A DNA stretch of 64,000 nt, from NCBI GenBank assembly GCA_023105745.1, contig JALGQZ010000009.1, positions 15,548,564-15,612,563 of the forward strand, read 5' to 3'. Shown here in pieces: positions 45,525 through 57,931 of the stretch. Under the pieces are notes generated by a model that searched no databases, was not told the DNA's origin, and saw nothing but the letters and a program-made list of their open reading frames with translations. Made by a program: the position numbers and the translations under genes. Positions within the stretch are counted from its first letter, which is position 1. Each line of letters starts with the position of its first letter. This stretch comes from Austropuccinia psidii. Taxonomy: Eukaryota > Basidiomycota > Pucciniomycetes > Pucciniales > Sphaerophragmiaceae.

Positions 45525-45790
45525 ACCGGGGCAAATCTCGTGTCAATCGTTGGCGATTGACTTCACATCAAGCAAACGTCAAGCAGGATAAAAGTCGAGC
45601 TCATGTCAAGCGAAAATCAAGCGAATGTCGAGCACACGTCACACTCTGGTCTTACACCAAATCCTGTGACATCCAATATAATATTGGTTCCCCTGTGCCT
45701 TCAACTCAGATTCCTCACCACCTGATCATCCCACAACTGTCCGATGATTGGTAAAAATTACACCAGACCCGCCTGTTTGCACACACACAC
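45525..45790. repeat. CAAGC/CGAGC short repeats and a hairpin at the arm-centre junction
   Basis: Directly after the arm: a dyad GTCAATCGTTGGCGATTGAC (8-bp stem), then CAAGC or CGAGC recurring at about 10-14-bp steps, mostly as GTCAAGC or GTCGAGC, from 45570 to 45640. Short spaced repeats near an end are typical subterminal repeats of CACTA-type elements; that reading is inference. The start CACCGGGG at 45523 could be an element end. Confidence 0.45.
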
Positions 45791-45884
45791 ATCAAAGATG
45801 TCCTTCAGCCAGTCTTGTGGTAGGCGGGGGGTTTGACTTCACCAGGTCATCCATGAAGTGTGCGTGTGCATGCGCGGGGGCGGG

Positions 45885-46110
45885 TGCGTTTGCATGTGCA
45901 TTGGCGTGTGCGAGTGGGTTTGCGTGTGCATTGGCGTGTGCGGGTGGGTGTGCATGTGCATTGGCGTGTGCGGGTGCGTGGGCGTGTGCATTGGCGCGTG
46001 CGGGTGGGTTTGCGTGTGCATTGGCGTGTGCGGGTGGGTTTGCGTGTGCATTGGCGTGTGCGGGTGCGTGGGCATGTGCATTGGCGCGTGCGGGTGCACA
46101 TGCGGGTGTG
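45885..46110. repeat. GC/GT-rich minisatellite, 30-bp unit, seven copies
   Basis: Unit CATTGGCGTGTGCGGGTGGG followed by TTTGCGTGTG. All frames on both strands are open across it, producing artificial cysteine- or histidine-rich ORFs. The G-rich strand could form unusual structure. Confidence 0.9.
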
Positions 46111-46380
46111 GGTATGCAAAAGCCGATTCCGCTTCCAACATGATGATGGCGCAGTTAGAAATTTTGGATGCTGTGAAAGGTGAGTGTGTGGGTCATTTGA
46201 TCATTGGACTTGGCTTATTCACACTGTACCCAATGTCAAAATAGTAAGTTCTTTGTGGCAATGTGAAATAATGGGCTTTGCTTGTCACAATGGCATGTCT
46301 CTGTCACTAAATTTTGAGGCAATTATTTCACTAGCAAAATTGCTAATGAATCTGAGAGATTTGCATTTTTGTAGACTAGA

Positions 46381-49300
46381 CTAAATATCATGAAATAACG
46401 GCTTTATCATTACAAGCAGTCCACATGACAGAGCTTTGTTATCATACAATCCACAGTTACCTTCTATTTCTTCTTCTGATATAATCAAGTGTCCATCATC
46501 AAAACCAACAGCTTTATGAATATTGAGATACGGCCAATCTGGTAAGAAATTCACATCAATCTTCAAAGTTTTTAAGATCAGAAAGTTATTCTTCAGTATG
46601 CTAGATGGCTCAGAGACTTCAAAAATGCTATTAATAATACCAAATTGTCGTGAGTTGCCCCTCAAAAAACATATCACACTGTTGCTGACATTTTTGGATT
46701 CAGTTGAAAATATATTGTTCCCAATATTAATGTTGGAAACTGGAAAATTCCAAGGTGAGACAATCCTTGAAGTGGGAGGACTTGTGGGTTGCACGGTAGT
46801 GTCTAAGCTGATCCAATCAACTATTTCCCTTGTTGCATGAAAATTCTGTAAGTACTCAACCAGGCAATCATAATTTTCTTGGTCATGGCGGGATGGTTTG
46901 TTATATTTATGGTCATTGAACAGGGCAGGTGGCTGTGATTCGAAAAGCTGTATTATTTCACATGGCACGGATGGGGATTTCAGGAGAACGGAAAGGTTGG
47001 AACATCGACAGATATGTTGAAGTAAGGTTTTATCTATATCATCTATTCAGAGTTGCAAAAAGTTAGTCTTATTCAGTTCAGGTGTTTAATCAATGTGAAT
47101 ATATTGATCTTATTAATTGACGTACATATCTTGTTATTTGTTGGCATCTTTGCAAATACTCCAATAAAGCGCTCATAACCCCATGTGGCTGAGGCTTGTG
47201 CTGGGCCCCAACGTTGGAAGAGTTCGGGAATATGATCAGCAAAATGATGATTTTGTTTACTTTTCTGTTTTGGGAACAGGTGTTGATTGGAAAGGCGGAA
47301 TTTTTTCCAATGTTCAGCAAATGCAGTCGCATCATCTATTGAAACAGTCCAGCTTGTGGCAATGTTGATAGCACTAATCAAATGGAATGTATTCTTGGCT
47401 AGTTCATTTGCAAGTTCTTCTGACTGACCCATTTTTCTTTGAGTGTTGGCAGATTGGTGCGCATCTAATGACATCTGTTGACTGAGCATTGGAAATGGAA
47501 TATAGACCTTATATAAGAGAGCCCATTCAGCGGCTTTTAAGCTACCATGAGAGCGGGAACCCATGTTGCGAGCTACTCTTGTCCATGATGAGGGAATTAT
47601 TGTCTCAGATATGATTTGACGGAGATGCTCAAGAGCCTCACCCTTGATCTGGTGATCACTCAGTGCAGTGATATCCAATTCAGACGGTATTTCAGAAGTG
47701 GGGATGTAATTGGCATCAAATGAAGGAATCTCCGCAGAACCACTAGATGGATGTTCTGTGTTAGCAGTGGGCATTGGGAAGTAGTTTTTTCGGGTGCAAG
47801 TAGTGGGGAGTGGCTCATTTATTATTTTTGCTGCATCTCTTCTCAGGGAGCGGGCCTCTCTCAATGTTATTTTCTCAAGAGAGCTGTTGGAGGTCTTGGA
47901 ATCTGAGTCTGAACTGTTGGTGTCATTGGATTTCCTGCGGGACCTGAAGTAAATTTTTGAGTTGGACTCTGGAATGCACAATTTGAAAGTTGCATGATCC
48001 TTCAAAATTCCAAGTATTAAATTATGCATTATGTCAAGATTAACCATTCTGGTTGCATCCCAATACGGAAGGTCTTCCAAAATTGAATATCGCACTCCAT
48101 ACTCAGAGAAAATTGCTTGTCTTTGTTGTGGGGTTGCCCGAAGCCATTTGGCAATGGTTGATTTATGACTTTGGTATGAGCGCGTGTAGTGAAATTGAGG
48201 ACCAATTTCTTCAATTTGAGCTTTGTGAATGGTGCAAAAATTACAAAAGTGGTTGCCTGAATGGGAAATAAATCCAGTAAGCGTGCGCATGGCAACCACA
48301 TCCGCAATGGCTGTGAGGATGGCAACACGGATAAAGGATCCTGATGGACCTGTTGAGGTGGGTGCAAAATGGTAACCTTGCCATAGCTCTTTGAGCTCGT
48401 TGATGAGTGGCATTAATAGTTAATTCAATTGAAGCGCAGTTGCCTCCTTCGGACCAGGGATGATTCCTGCAACATAGACATTCTCGGGCTTCAATCTTTC
48501 ACTTGGGGGGAGATTAAGACAAATAAGCATGATCGGTCCAATGCTAGCCAACCGGGTTGACTTTCCATGTGCATTAAACCAGTCCACATATATGGAGAAG
48601 GCCAATGCACCAGGAATGGACATGAATGGGGGGTCATGGATATTTCTAGTGCCAGTGAAGCGTCTCCAGACCAATCCATCCCAGACGTCACGTTTTGGGG
48701 AATCTTCGGGAGTTTGGGATTGTTGATGTTGATGCAGAATGTCCATAATTCCAGCCCGCTGGAGAAATCTGGCAAGCCAATTTTTGAATGGTTGATAAAT
48801 GAAATGTTTTGTTGGTATAAATTTTTGCTTCATGTTGGTTGTGTTTTGGGTGTGGGGTTCAGATGAATAGATGAATTTGCCTAATGATTGTGTGCAAGGG
48901 GGATCATGATCATTTGGGTCATTATGGCGTTGACAGTGGGGTTGGTCAGTTGTGACTGATTCAGTAAGGCCATTAAGAGAGAAACATTGAGGACAACATA
49001 TATAGTTTTGAATCACTGGCTCCAATTGGAGATGTTCAAATATGGTACTCAGATCTTGAGGTATATGGAATGCAGGAGCGGGGGGACCAGCTGAGCTTGA
49101 GATACTGGACTTGATCAGCAGGTTCAGGGCGGGGTTGAGTATGCGTGAAGACCTGCGGGGTAAATTATACCTTAATGATAGAATGGCAGATATTATCATT
49201 CCTAGGTCTTGTGGGGGAAGGGTTTGACTGCCACTATATGGTTTCTGTGCAGTTGAATTGAGACCCGCTGGAGTTGAGAAAGTGCTTTGTGTCAAACGTG

Positions 49301-49541
49301 AATAATCAGCTGGGAAGATTTGATCCAATAGAATTTGTGGGCACCCAGATCCTGATGCAGAAGTAGGGATGTTTGGAAGAGATTTGGGTGCAATGGTTGA
49401 TTTGAGCTTTTTAAAGTGCTGTTTATATTGGAAAGGTGTGAAGGCAACTCCAGGCCTATCACCCTCAGGGGAAGAGTGTGTTTGAGTTGAGCAGTGTTGA
49501 CACATGCATATACGCATTGAGGAATAGGGCCGGGTTGTCAT
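46381..49541 (-). pseudogene. Tnp2-like (CACTA-type) transposase of element E, one in-frame stop
   Basis: Exons 47126-49541 and 46381-47042 with an 83-bp intron (GTACGTC...TGAATAG); together 1026 codons. An N-terminal CMCQHCSTQT-type cysteine motif and FQYKQHFKK come first. The middle reads GLVWRRFTG, PGALAFSIYVDWFNAHGKST and, after the break, TGFISHSGNHFCNFC, GVRYSILEDLPYWDATRM and LDIMHNLILGIL. These match the basidiomycete Tnp2-type transposase pattern (established family; residues of the catalytic triad not assigned with certainty). One TAA at 48420-48422 lies between QLN and LLMPLINEL in the same frame. It divides the gene but may be readable by suppression. Present once, in the unique centre, divergent from gene X. 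Confidence 0.8.
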
Positions 49542-50500
49542 TTTTGCAGGAATTGGGAGTACGGTTGGTTTGTGTATAAATATCTATGGTTGATGTGAAA
49601 GTGTTTAGGAGTGTTATTAATTGGAAATAAAATTCAGTGATTATTTATGAGGGGGAGATGATTTGAGCCAGCTGAGGATCTTATCCCATTTGTAATGGTG
49701 CATGAGCTGCAGTGGATAAAGTTTAACATGTCTCATCTGGATGGCAGAATTGGTTAGGCGTTTAATTGGGTAAAATGCCATGCTTCTCAATGCTCATACA
49801 TATTCTAGTTTATTTACACATTGTGATAGTGCGGGTTTGACCATTGAGGGGGTTCCATTAGTGAAGTGTTACCATTGAATTGAGGGGATTAACATTTAAT
49901 CCATGTATGCTGGCACGCCATCGTACATGGTTTAAACCTTATTACAGACATAACTATATAACTCTATTACATAAGGGGTTGGAGTGCAGCTAAAGTCTTG
50001 GTATTTGGTTTGAGTGCGGCGGGCTTTGAATCAGTTGGAATGTGATTTGGATTGTCTTGCCTTTCGTGAAAAGGTGATGTCTCTTTTGTGGGTAAATCCT
50101 TCATGAATATACCCCTTTACAGATGTACAATGTTGTGGAATTTCAATGCATATATTGGCAGTTTGGATAATTCACAAAATGTGACAATGGGGAGGCGGAA
50201 ATGTTACCAAATATGATTACTTATGGATGATGGGTCCCCTTTCAGATCAAGGAAATATCACATTATATGCTGGTAGGCCGTGCAGGGTGGTTTCCGACAA
50301 AAGCGGAGGAGCTCAAGAGGAGGCAGGGAGGATTATCCTCAAAAGAGTCTTATCCGACTTCCACACAACACTTAGTTCCAACTATTCATAGAATTTCTCT
50401 ATTCTAAATTTGAAAAGATTTCATCTCATATCACTCTATTTTATCATAATACTGAGGTGTTTTATCTAGTTAAAAATATTAGTGTACTTTTTCGGCCCTT
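49542..50500. promoter_or_regulatory. Divergent intergenic region between transposase and gene X
   Basis: AT-rich promoter region for both genes. One imperfect dyad, CCATGTATGCTGGCACGCCA followed by TCGTACATGG (49900-49930), stands out. No gene. Confidence 0.4.
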
Positions 50501-52561
50501 ATGTCATCTTTCAAGTCACATAAATCCCGTTCAGGTTCTGTTCATGACTCAAATAGTGAATCTAGCATAGAATATGTTCAAACACAGTCACCATTGAGTC
50601 CCAACATTCCTCTCACAACCCCTATCGCATCCTCAATGAATGTATCAGGTCTTAACATTGATGTGGGCAATCCAAAGGCTCCAACTTCAAGCACTTGGTC
50701 GATCCCAAATATTTCCGTCACTCCAATTCCCCCGAATCCCACTAATACACAATCACATGTGTCTCAGGGGCCAGAAGGCACACCTCAAATCTCATCACAC
50801 GCTAATCCCCAATCAAAATTTCCATGTGAGTTCCTCCTTAATCCCAGTGGGAATCCAGTCGCATCGCAGGATCCCTTTGGCCAAAGTAAACAGCCAACCC
50901 TCAATATTCCATCAGGATCTCAGGTTCATGTGGGTGATGAAAGGCGCGTGGATGGGGGGCGACAAAAAAGACCATTGGAGAATGTAACTTGGAGTGGTCT
51001 GTCGGAGGGAAATCCAGGATTGACGCTTCATCAAAGTAAGTCATTTGAATTTTGGAGTAGAAACTTATTCACAATTTGATATGTTTGTTTCATGGGTTAG
51101 ATATGGCACCTAAAGGCAAGTCAGTCCGATCTCAGGAGCCAATTGAAGATTGTGAGTATGACCAGTCTTCATTAATGTTTTGATGTGTTAACTGATGATT
51201 TGCATGGCAGGGGATGAACTTTATGCGTCTTGACCTCTGGTCCATAAAGAGAAAGTCACTGGACGCATCATCCATCTGCCTCCAAACCAAGAACGGGTCA
51301 TGCCAGTTCATCAAGAGAAAGAATTGTGGATGATGAGGATGAGAACATGTCTCCGACTCAAAGTGAAAGAAATGATGAACCAAGGAGGGACAATTTCACA
51401 CTGCATGAGCAAGGCACTCAATCAAATAGTGAGTTCACCCATCCTCAGCTGGGCCTTGCCCAGAGTATGCTTGAACAATCGGAGGTCAGACAGCAAAGGA
51501 ACCAGGCCCGCAAAGCTCACAATGTGGCGAAACGTGCAAGCCAGAAGGAGCAATAAAAATGGCTGAAGGCAGAACTTCCAGAGAATGTCCATGGAATGAG
51601 ATCAGCAGTACATGCACATTGCCTGTTCCTACTCAAAGTTAGGGATAAGGATTTTTCCTCACTACCAGCACCACCCAGCACAGAAGAGCGTGAAATTGCA
51701 ATTCAAGTGGCTGGTCATCTCGGTTAGGTCCCCGAGGATGTTTTCAATGAGCCATCAACACAGGTTCAGTCTCAGGGTTTCCAAAGCTACTGCGAAAATG
51801 AGCTCCACAAGCTAGGACTAAAGAGATTCACTTGGGACTGGGAGAGCTCATGGCAACATCCGTTCAACAAGCTGATGTCTATGGTGTTTTACCGTACATT
51901 CCGTCTTGCACTTGTCAGCACTGAGTATCATCACTACTGTTGGAACAAGGATCATAACAACTATGGGGTCATGGTGGCTTTAATGGAGCGATATTTCACT
52001 TATTTGAAAAGAGAATGGAAGTCTATTCAAAAGGATGCGGAGTATTTGGTAAAAAAGAAGGAGAATCAAAAGCTCGCAAAGATTCGTCAAAGAGTTAGTT
52101 ACTGTATCTCTTCTTCATTGTGGACCAAGTCTTATGATGATCTACTTGATTATGTGCAGACCTGTGAGCGCCGTCGTGAATGGTGTGATACGGCTAAATT
52201 TCCCATTCTAGCATCACAATTCAATGACCCTCGAGTATGCTCAGATACTGAGGAGGTACTGGAAAATGGCCGTCAAGTTTACCGCAAAGTGGGATTACGC
52301 TTGCGCTCCCAGTTATTTAATGATTTGGTATTGAAAATGGATAGAGACATAGAGTTTTGTAATCGGATTAAAAAAAAGGGTAAAAAAACTATTGATAGAT
52401 TGCCAGAATTACGATCGACAGATGATGGTGATATTCCTGAAGGCCTATCATTTCAGGTATTTGATCAAGATTGGCTCAAAGGCTGTAGTAAGATGCAGAC
52501 TAGCGCCCTCAAGATACTTGACATGCCAGTTATTAGGCCGAATGGTGATGCTCTGCAATAA
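50501..52561 (+). pseudogene. Gene X of element E, right copy: unknown protein, degraded
   Basis: Proposed exons 50501-51035, 51101-51151 and 51211-52561 by GT-AG junctions that keep frame. The N-terminal 175 residues are S/P/N-rich. Later parts include RQQRNQARKAHNVAKRASQK and a long, charged, tryptophan-containing region ending in VFDQDWLKGCSKMQTSALKI. Lesions: TGA 51231-51233 (where CGA would fit), a frame change near 51320, TAA 51554-51556 and TAG 51725-51727. From 51875 to the end 228 codons are open. I do not recognise the family. It is convergent with the helicase gene (174 bp between stops). A fixed partner of the helicase in both arms, so probably part of the element's machinery. Confidence 0.6.
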
Positions 52562-52734
52562 CTTAGTAATTTGTCACGGTATAGCACTGTGACAAATTAA
52601 AATTTTGTGAATTATTTGTGCAGGTGTAATAAAATCTGATTATTATCTCTTAAGGATGCAACAACTTTCTAAATATGTTATAATATAGACAATATGAATT
52701 GAAATGTATCACCGTCTCCCTTAGCAATAATACT

Positions 52735-55277
52735 CTATTGCTCATTTTCATTGAGGAAATATTGAAGAAGTTCGATCCAGCTCATGGTGTTCATAATTGT
52801 GGACCTGTGCCAGAGTCTACAGGAGTTATCAACTTTGTCAATCACAAATTATATAATATCAGTAAGGCTCACGCAGTTAATGATTTTTTCTTTTCTTGGA
52901 CCTATTGGTGATTGGAATATGGCATTCCCATAAGGAAGGATTTCAGAATAGTAATACAATCAAGTGAAAGATGAGCTTGAAAGGTACCTTCCACATGTTG
53001 ACCTCAACTGAATGAGGAGTGATATAGTGGATGACCTGTACAGGTCGTTGTTGGCCAATACGATGTAGACGATCAACAGCCTGAGCCTCAATGGCTGGGT
53101 TCCAATTGGGCTCCTGGAAATGTGGATGTCAGGGTCCGAAAATCAGGGGAGAATTTTGGGGGGCCCCTCACCATTAAATAGACTATATTAGCACAAGTTA
53201 TATTGAGGCCAGTTCCAGCCGCGGCAATGGATGCAATGAGTACTTCACATTCAGGATTATTGAAGAAATTCTCAAGCGCCTTGTCCTGTGCTCGTGGTGT
53301 AATTGTTCCATCAATTCGTGCTGAAAGGATAGAGTGATGGGCAAGAGCAATACCGATTCTACAATATAAAAAAGTCAGATGGAGTCAATTGGTAATGGAT
53401 GCATATTAGAATTAACGCACAAATCTAGAAATTGGGTCCATTGGGTATAAACCACCGATTTGGTTGGACCACACCTTGTTTGTTTGTTCTTCATTAAGCT
53501 TTGTAGGAGGTGTGCAATTTTACTACTCATCATGCATGTTTCCACATCCACAATAGTTCATGTGATTGTTGGGGAGTTATCCTGAGTGCTCCTGCCCTCG
53601 TGGTCTTCCAAGTCTGCCTCTGCAATTGTGTTAAGCATGATGTGATGGTTACAACATATTTGCAGCTTATTAATATTTCTGAAAAACTCTCCTGGTCCTT
53701 TGCTTTCGGATGATAGGAATTCTTCATATAATGTGGAATATTCTTGCTGCATGGTCGGGTTGAGTGGTGGCAGCTCATAATGATGGGTAATAGTGGGGAG
53801 GGATTCGAGATGTGTGGTTTTGGTGCGGCGCAAACTTAAATGCTGAAATGCCAAATGCAAAATATCATTGCAACCTTTTGAAAGACTACTCAGGATGAAT
53901 GGTGACCAGTTATCTTGATTGGCGCTCTGGGGTTGAGTGATGAATGATATTATGCCCAAAAGGTCATAAATGGTGTTGTGAATAGGTGTGCCCGTTAAAC
54001 ATATTTGACGGGATGAAAGGAGGCTATTAATGGCACGGTGAGTGGCAGTGTATTGAGAGCGAATATAGCTATAAGAGGGGGCAAGGGTTAATGGATATAA
54101 AAGGTAATTTGAATCAGTTAAGCTCAGCCACTCACTGTGCTTCATCCAAGATTATACGATGCCAATTGATTTGAAAAATGAATGATGTAGAGGGATTGGT
54201 TTGCTCAAATTCTTGGGTGATAGTATTGTAAGAAGTGATGATGATATCATATTTTAAAATGTTGGCTTGGGATAATGAGTGAAGAGTGGGACCATGGTAG
54301 ATTTTGGCATGCAGTGCTCCAGCCTGAGCATGCTTGGATATTTCTGATTGCCAGTTGGTAATTAAGCGAGGGGGGCAGATGATCATGGTGGGCGTGGAGC
54401 GATGGGGGTTTGCAATCATCCGCTCCTTGGAGGTACCAATTAGAGAAATGGCCTGAATGGTTTTACCTAATCCCATATCATGCGCAAGCAGGCCTCCAAG
54501 AGGGGTATTGGTTGAAAGGGATTCAAATGAGCTAACGACCTTGTTTGTAATGATGTCCCTGGCATTAAAAGTGGATCCTGGGGGTGAGGTTGCCCAAAGG
54601 TTACGGGCTGATTGGCCATTGGGGATTTCTCGATCCCAGAGAAAAGCTAGTCCGGTCTTTTGATGAGGGAGGAGGGGGGTTATCATGGGGAGGTCTGATC
54701 CACTGGGTAATTGTATCAGTTTTTGCTTGGAAATCAATGATGAAACAGCAGGATATGAAGCAGGCGTCAAGTTTGAAGCGGGAAATGTCGGAGTAAAGAG
54801 TTGACATTGACAATGAGTAGTACAGTCATATTCTTTGGGCATTTTAAGCTTGAAATCTTGTGTTCGAAAGGTTTCCATTATGAATAGAATGTTTGGATAC
54901 CATGTGAAGAACATCAATGCTAGATTGGGTTTCTGAGATGAGGAGGGATCATTGGCATCAGTCATAAATACTCCCTCAACAAATAATATTTGAGTAGGAT
55001 TGGATTGGCAATTTTCAATCCATGCCCCACCAGGACCACAGTGCATGAACGTTTTTGGTGCCCCAAGGAATGGTATCAACGTTTGGGAAAGGGTTCCCGG
55101 GAGAGAGCCAATAGCATGCTGGTGATTGGGGAGATATACGAATATGTTGTTCTGATTGTGCCATAGGATAATCCAAGAACCTAAGTGGGAATTCTCAGGC
55201 TTTAAGGTTATATCACTATTTATTTGAATACAAATATTAACCATCCCAATGCAAAGTGGTTGTGAAGGGGTTGACAT
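52735..55277 (-). pseudogene. SNF2-family DEAH helicase of element E, right copy, one premature stop
   Basis: Exons by junction and frame: 54136-55277, 53421-54068, 53172-53358, one from 53113, and a last exon ending at 52735-52737. Introns are about 60-70 bp. Motifs in order: LLPHQKTGLAFLWDRE, Walker A MGLGKTIQA, ICPPRLITNW, IILDEAH (the histidine codon is completed by splicing at 54136/54068), LTGTPIHNT, SLRRTKT, KSVVYTQW, DGTITPRAQDKALENFF, AAGTGLNI and AVDRLHRIGQQRPVQV. These are all the SNF2 landmarks of both RecA lobes, spaced as in Rad5/HLTF-like translocases, without a RING finger that I can see. The only lesion found is TGA at 53558-53560, where the left arm has CGA. It probably remodels or unwinds DNA for transposition or element repair (inference). 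Confidence 0.85.
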
Positions 55278-57931
55278 GATGGCTATTTTAAATTATTTGG
55301 GGACAGTTGGGATATATATGATCGGGAAGGGTTAGCTAAAGGGAATGAAGAGGAATAAGCACAGGTGGGGAACTTATATGAGTGGCAGCAACAGGCCAAA
55401 AGGGGGATGGCCTGTGGTTACGTGCATGGTCTTGATGGGGGTGGGCCTCTTGGGCTGATAATTTTCATATCCGATTTGGGGCATATATCAAGGCAAGGTG
55501 GCCAAAATGTGGGTGCACCATTATGACTGCTGGATCTGCAGCGAGTGACGAAACCTTTGGTGGAACAAGGTTGACATTAGCATATCCGAAATTGGCTGGG
55601 TTGTAGCAACTTATTGTGGAGGGCATATTAGAGGCATGCAGTCATGTTCGCTGGTGTGACAGCGAACATGGATGCATATCTTCCCCCGGTCAATTTTCGC
55701 ACAGGGACCTACTGGGCAATGTTGGCAGTTTCAAAGGGCAATCTCACTGTGGGGATGTTTGTGTGTGGGCGGGTGAGATATGTTCGGTGGCATGCCACCA
55801 AACATGACTTTGGTTTTGCCTGAAGTTTTTTGCTGACTGATGCCTACTGGGCTTTCAGGGGGGAATGTGTGGGATGATCAAAGGGGGCGCCAGCCGTGAG
55901 CCGTGATCCACATATACATTCACCCCTATTGCGTTTGAGGCGAGTACTAATCCACCGAGATTGGCATCCGGGTCTTTGCCTCACGCACGTACAAAACTCT
56001 GGAGAAAGAGGCCACACGCCCAAGGGATTTTTTGGCTGCAAGCCAGGTGCCACAACTTGCGCGGGGCATGTGAGAACGTGAAGAAAATGACCCGCGGTGG
56101 GAGATACCCATGCAAACATGACCAGCCTCAGCAATTCTAGGCTGGGATTATTCTATTGTGGATGAGGCTGAAGCAAATCCACACTGATTGGCCTCAGGTT
56201 TCCACGCGCAAGCGGGTGAGCGTCTGCAGTCAAGCTGACAACCCAACCAAGAAAATAGGCAGTTGGAAGACTGGCAGTAAAATGTCTTCCAGGCGTGTGA
56301 AAGTTGCCTGTGTATGACCCATCGGGGGTGCGTATGAAAGCATGTGGCTGCCCGAAAATGAACAAGCGGGCCAGTCATTGTTGGCCCCGACAATGGCACC
56401 GGAGTGAATCCACTGTTTGTGTATTACCCAAATAATAAGTCATCCCATTATGACCCACTTTCATTAACTCGGATTACACCCACGTCTATGCCATTGTTAG
56501 GCAGAGCTCTCCAAAAAGGTGCACCAAAGGGATGCAGTTGAGATATATGACTCAATGGCTTGACGTGATTTTCATGTTACATTGCTGAACAGCTTTTGCT
56601 CTGCCCCGCAGCATACATTTACAAAGGTGTACTGCGTACTACAGTGTTGGCTGTACAGATTAGGAAGTTGTAATACTACTTGAGCCTGCATGCACCTTCC
56701 AATCGTTTTCATATATGTAGCTCATGTGCCACATGCTCAGCATTGCATTTCACCCGATTTGCACACGCAAGCTGAGCATGTCATGGTCAAAAGCACCATG
56801 TGAAAGTGCTCAGTAAAGCCATGGAATGAACTTTTTTTGCAATAGTTCATTGGAAGGCTCAGTTAGGAGCACTTCACCCAAGCGTGTGAAATGCTGCACC
56901 TGGCTGAAATGTCACCCGATGCTGTGCCAAATGCTCAGATTGTGGGCATACAAAAACAACTGAGCAATGGCTCAGCATGGTGCATTTCATATTGTTATAT
57001 CACTTGTTCAATTACTGTGCAATTAAAATGTTCAGCCACTGAGCATTTCAATTATGACCCGAAAGCAAACCTGAGCAATGGGTTGAGGCAAGCTCACGCT
57101 GTATTCACTTGCCTTACAGCCCCCCCCTTTGTTCACATACTATTACCAGGCCATATGGCCGGTAATCTCACTGCGGTCACTTGTGACCAAATGCACTGGG
57201 TACTTTTCTGCATGGGTCACTTGTGCATTGCACCCACAATGCACATTCAACACGGGCCTCACGACCACCCTCCTGGGTGATTGGGTGGCAATTTAAGGAA
57301 ACAAAGGGGATTTGACTCAGCTTGACAATTCAATAAATTGCAATACTCAGCCAGACCGCCATTGTTCTTCTGCCTCACGCGAGCATTTCACTTCCCAGTT
57401 GCAGCATTCGCTGAGACTCAGCTTCAATTTTGCCCACATGCCTTGAAGCTGAGACTTTTGCGGGTGCTGAAACTGCTGAGATCGTCTCAGCTTCACCATG
57501 GTATAAAAGACCATCTTCACACCACACGCACTTCACTTTCTCTCTCACCCGCTCCACTTTGTTCAACCTCAACCGCGTTTGTCCTTCTTGTGCGTATTCC
57601 CCCTCGTCTTCCTGCCGTTCCAGTCTTTTCTTTCGCACTTGACTAACCCCACTCCCCTTCCTGCTCGCTTTTTGTTTTTCCTGCTAATACTTTCAGAACC
57701 CCACTTCTATCTACTTTTTACGTTTTCTCCAATTAAACTTTTGTCAACATTATGATCCAATATTAATAATTCCCTTTCTTCACGACTCTCTTCTAGACTT
57801 TTAAAAACCTCCTACTAGCGCTTTTTTAATTTGAAATCCGTTTTAAAATTATAAATCATCGTATGTCTTCCTTTTCTTTCTTGATTGCTTACTTTCTATT
57901 CAGTTACTAACCTGTTTTGTTTTGTTTTTAG
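55278..57931. promoter_or_regulatory. Divergent intergenic region of element E, right arm
   Basis: Inverted copy of 39462-42148. Two dyads: 55643-55670, CATGTTCGCTG with 11-bp perfect arms and 6-bp spacer; and 55780-55805, ATGTTCGGTGGCATGCCACC continuing to AACAT, 26 bp with one mismatched pair. The CTCAGC/TGAGCA cluster runs from about 56735 to 57490. A TATA-like GGTATAAAAG is at 57500-57509, properly placed for a start region about 30 bp downstream and the spliced 5' UTR of the Zn2Cys6-like gene. Small ORFs are not conserved in a gene-like way between arms. Confidence 0.5.

Noticed and set aside
45748..46244. Overlapping cysteine-, valine- or histidine-rich ORFs on both strands
   Set aside because: The 30-bp unit length is a multiple of three, so all frames stay open; the peptides are artefacts of the repeat.
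57338..57646. Plus-strand ORF just before the right Zn2Cys6-like gene
   Set aside because: It spans the likely TATA element and the 5' UTR; the left arm counterpart differs in composition and has no support as a gene.
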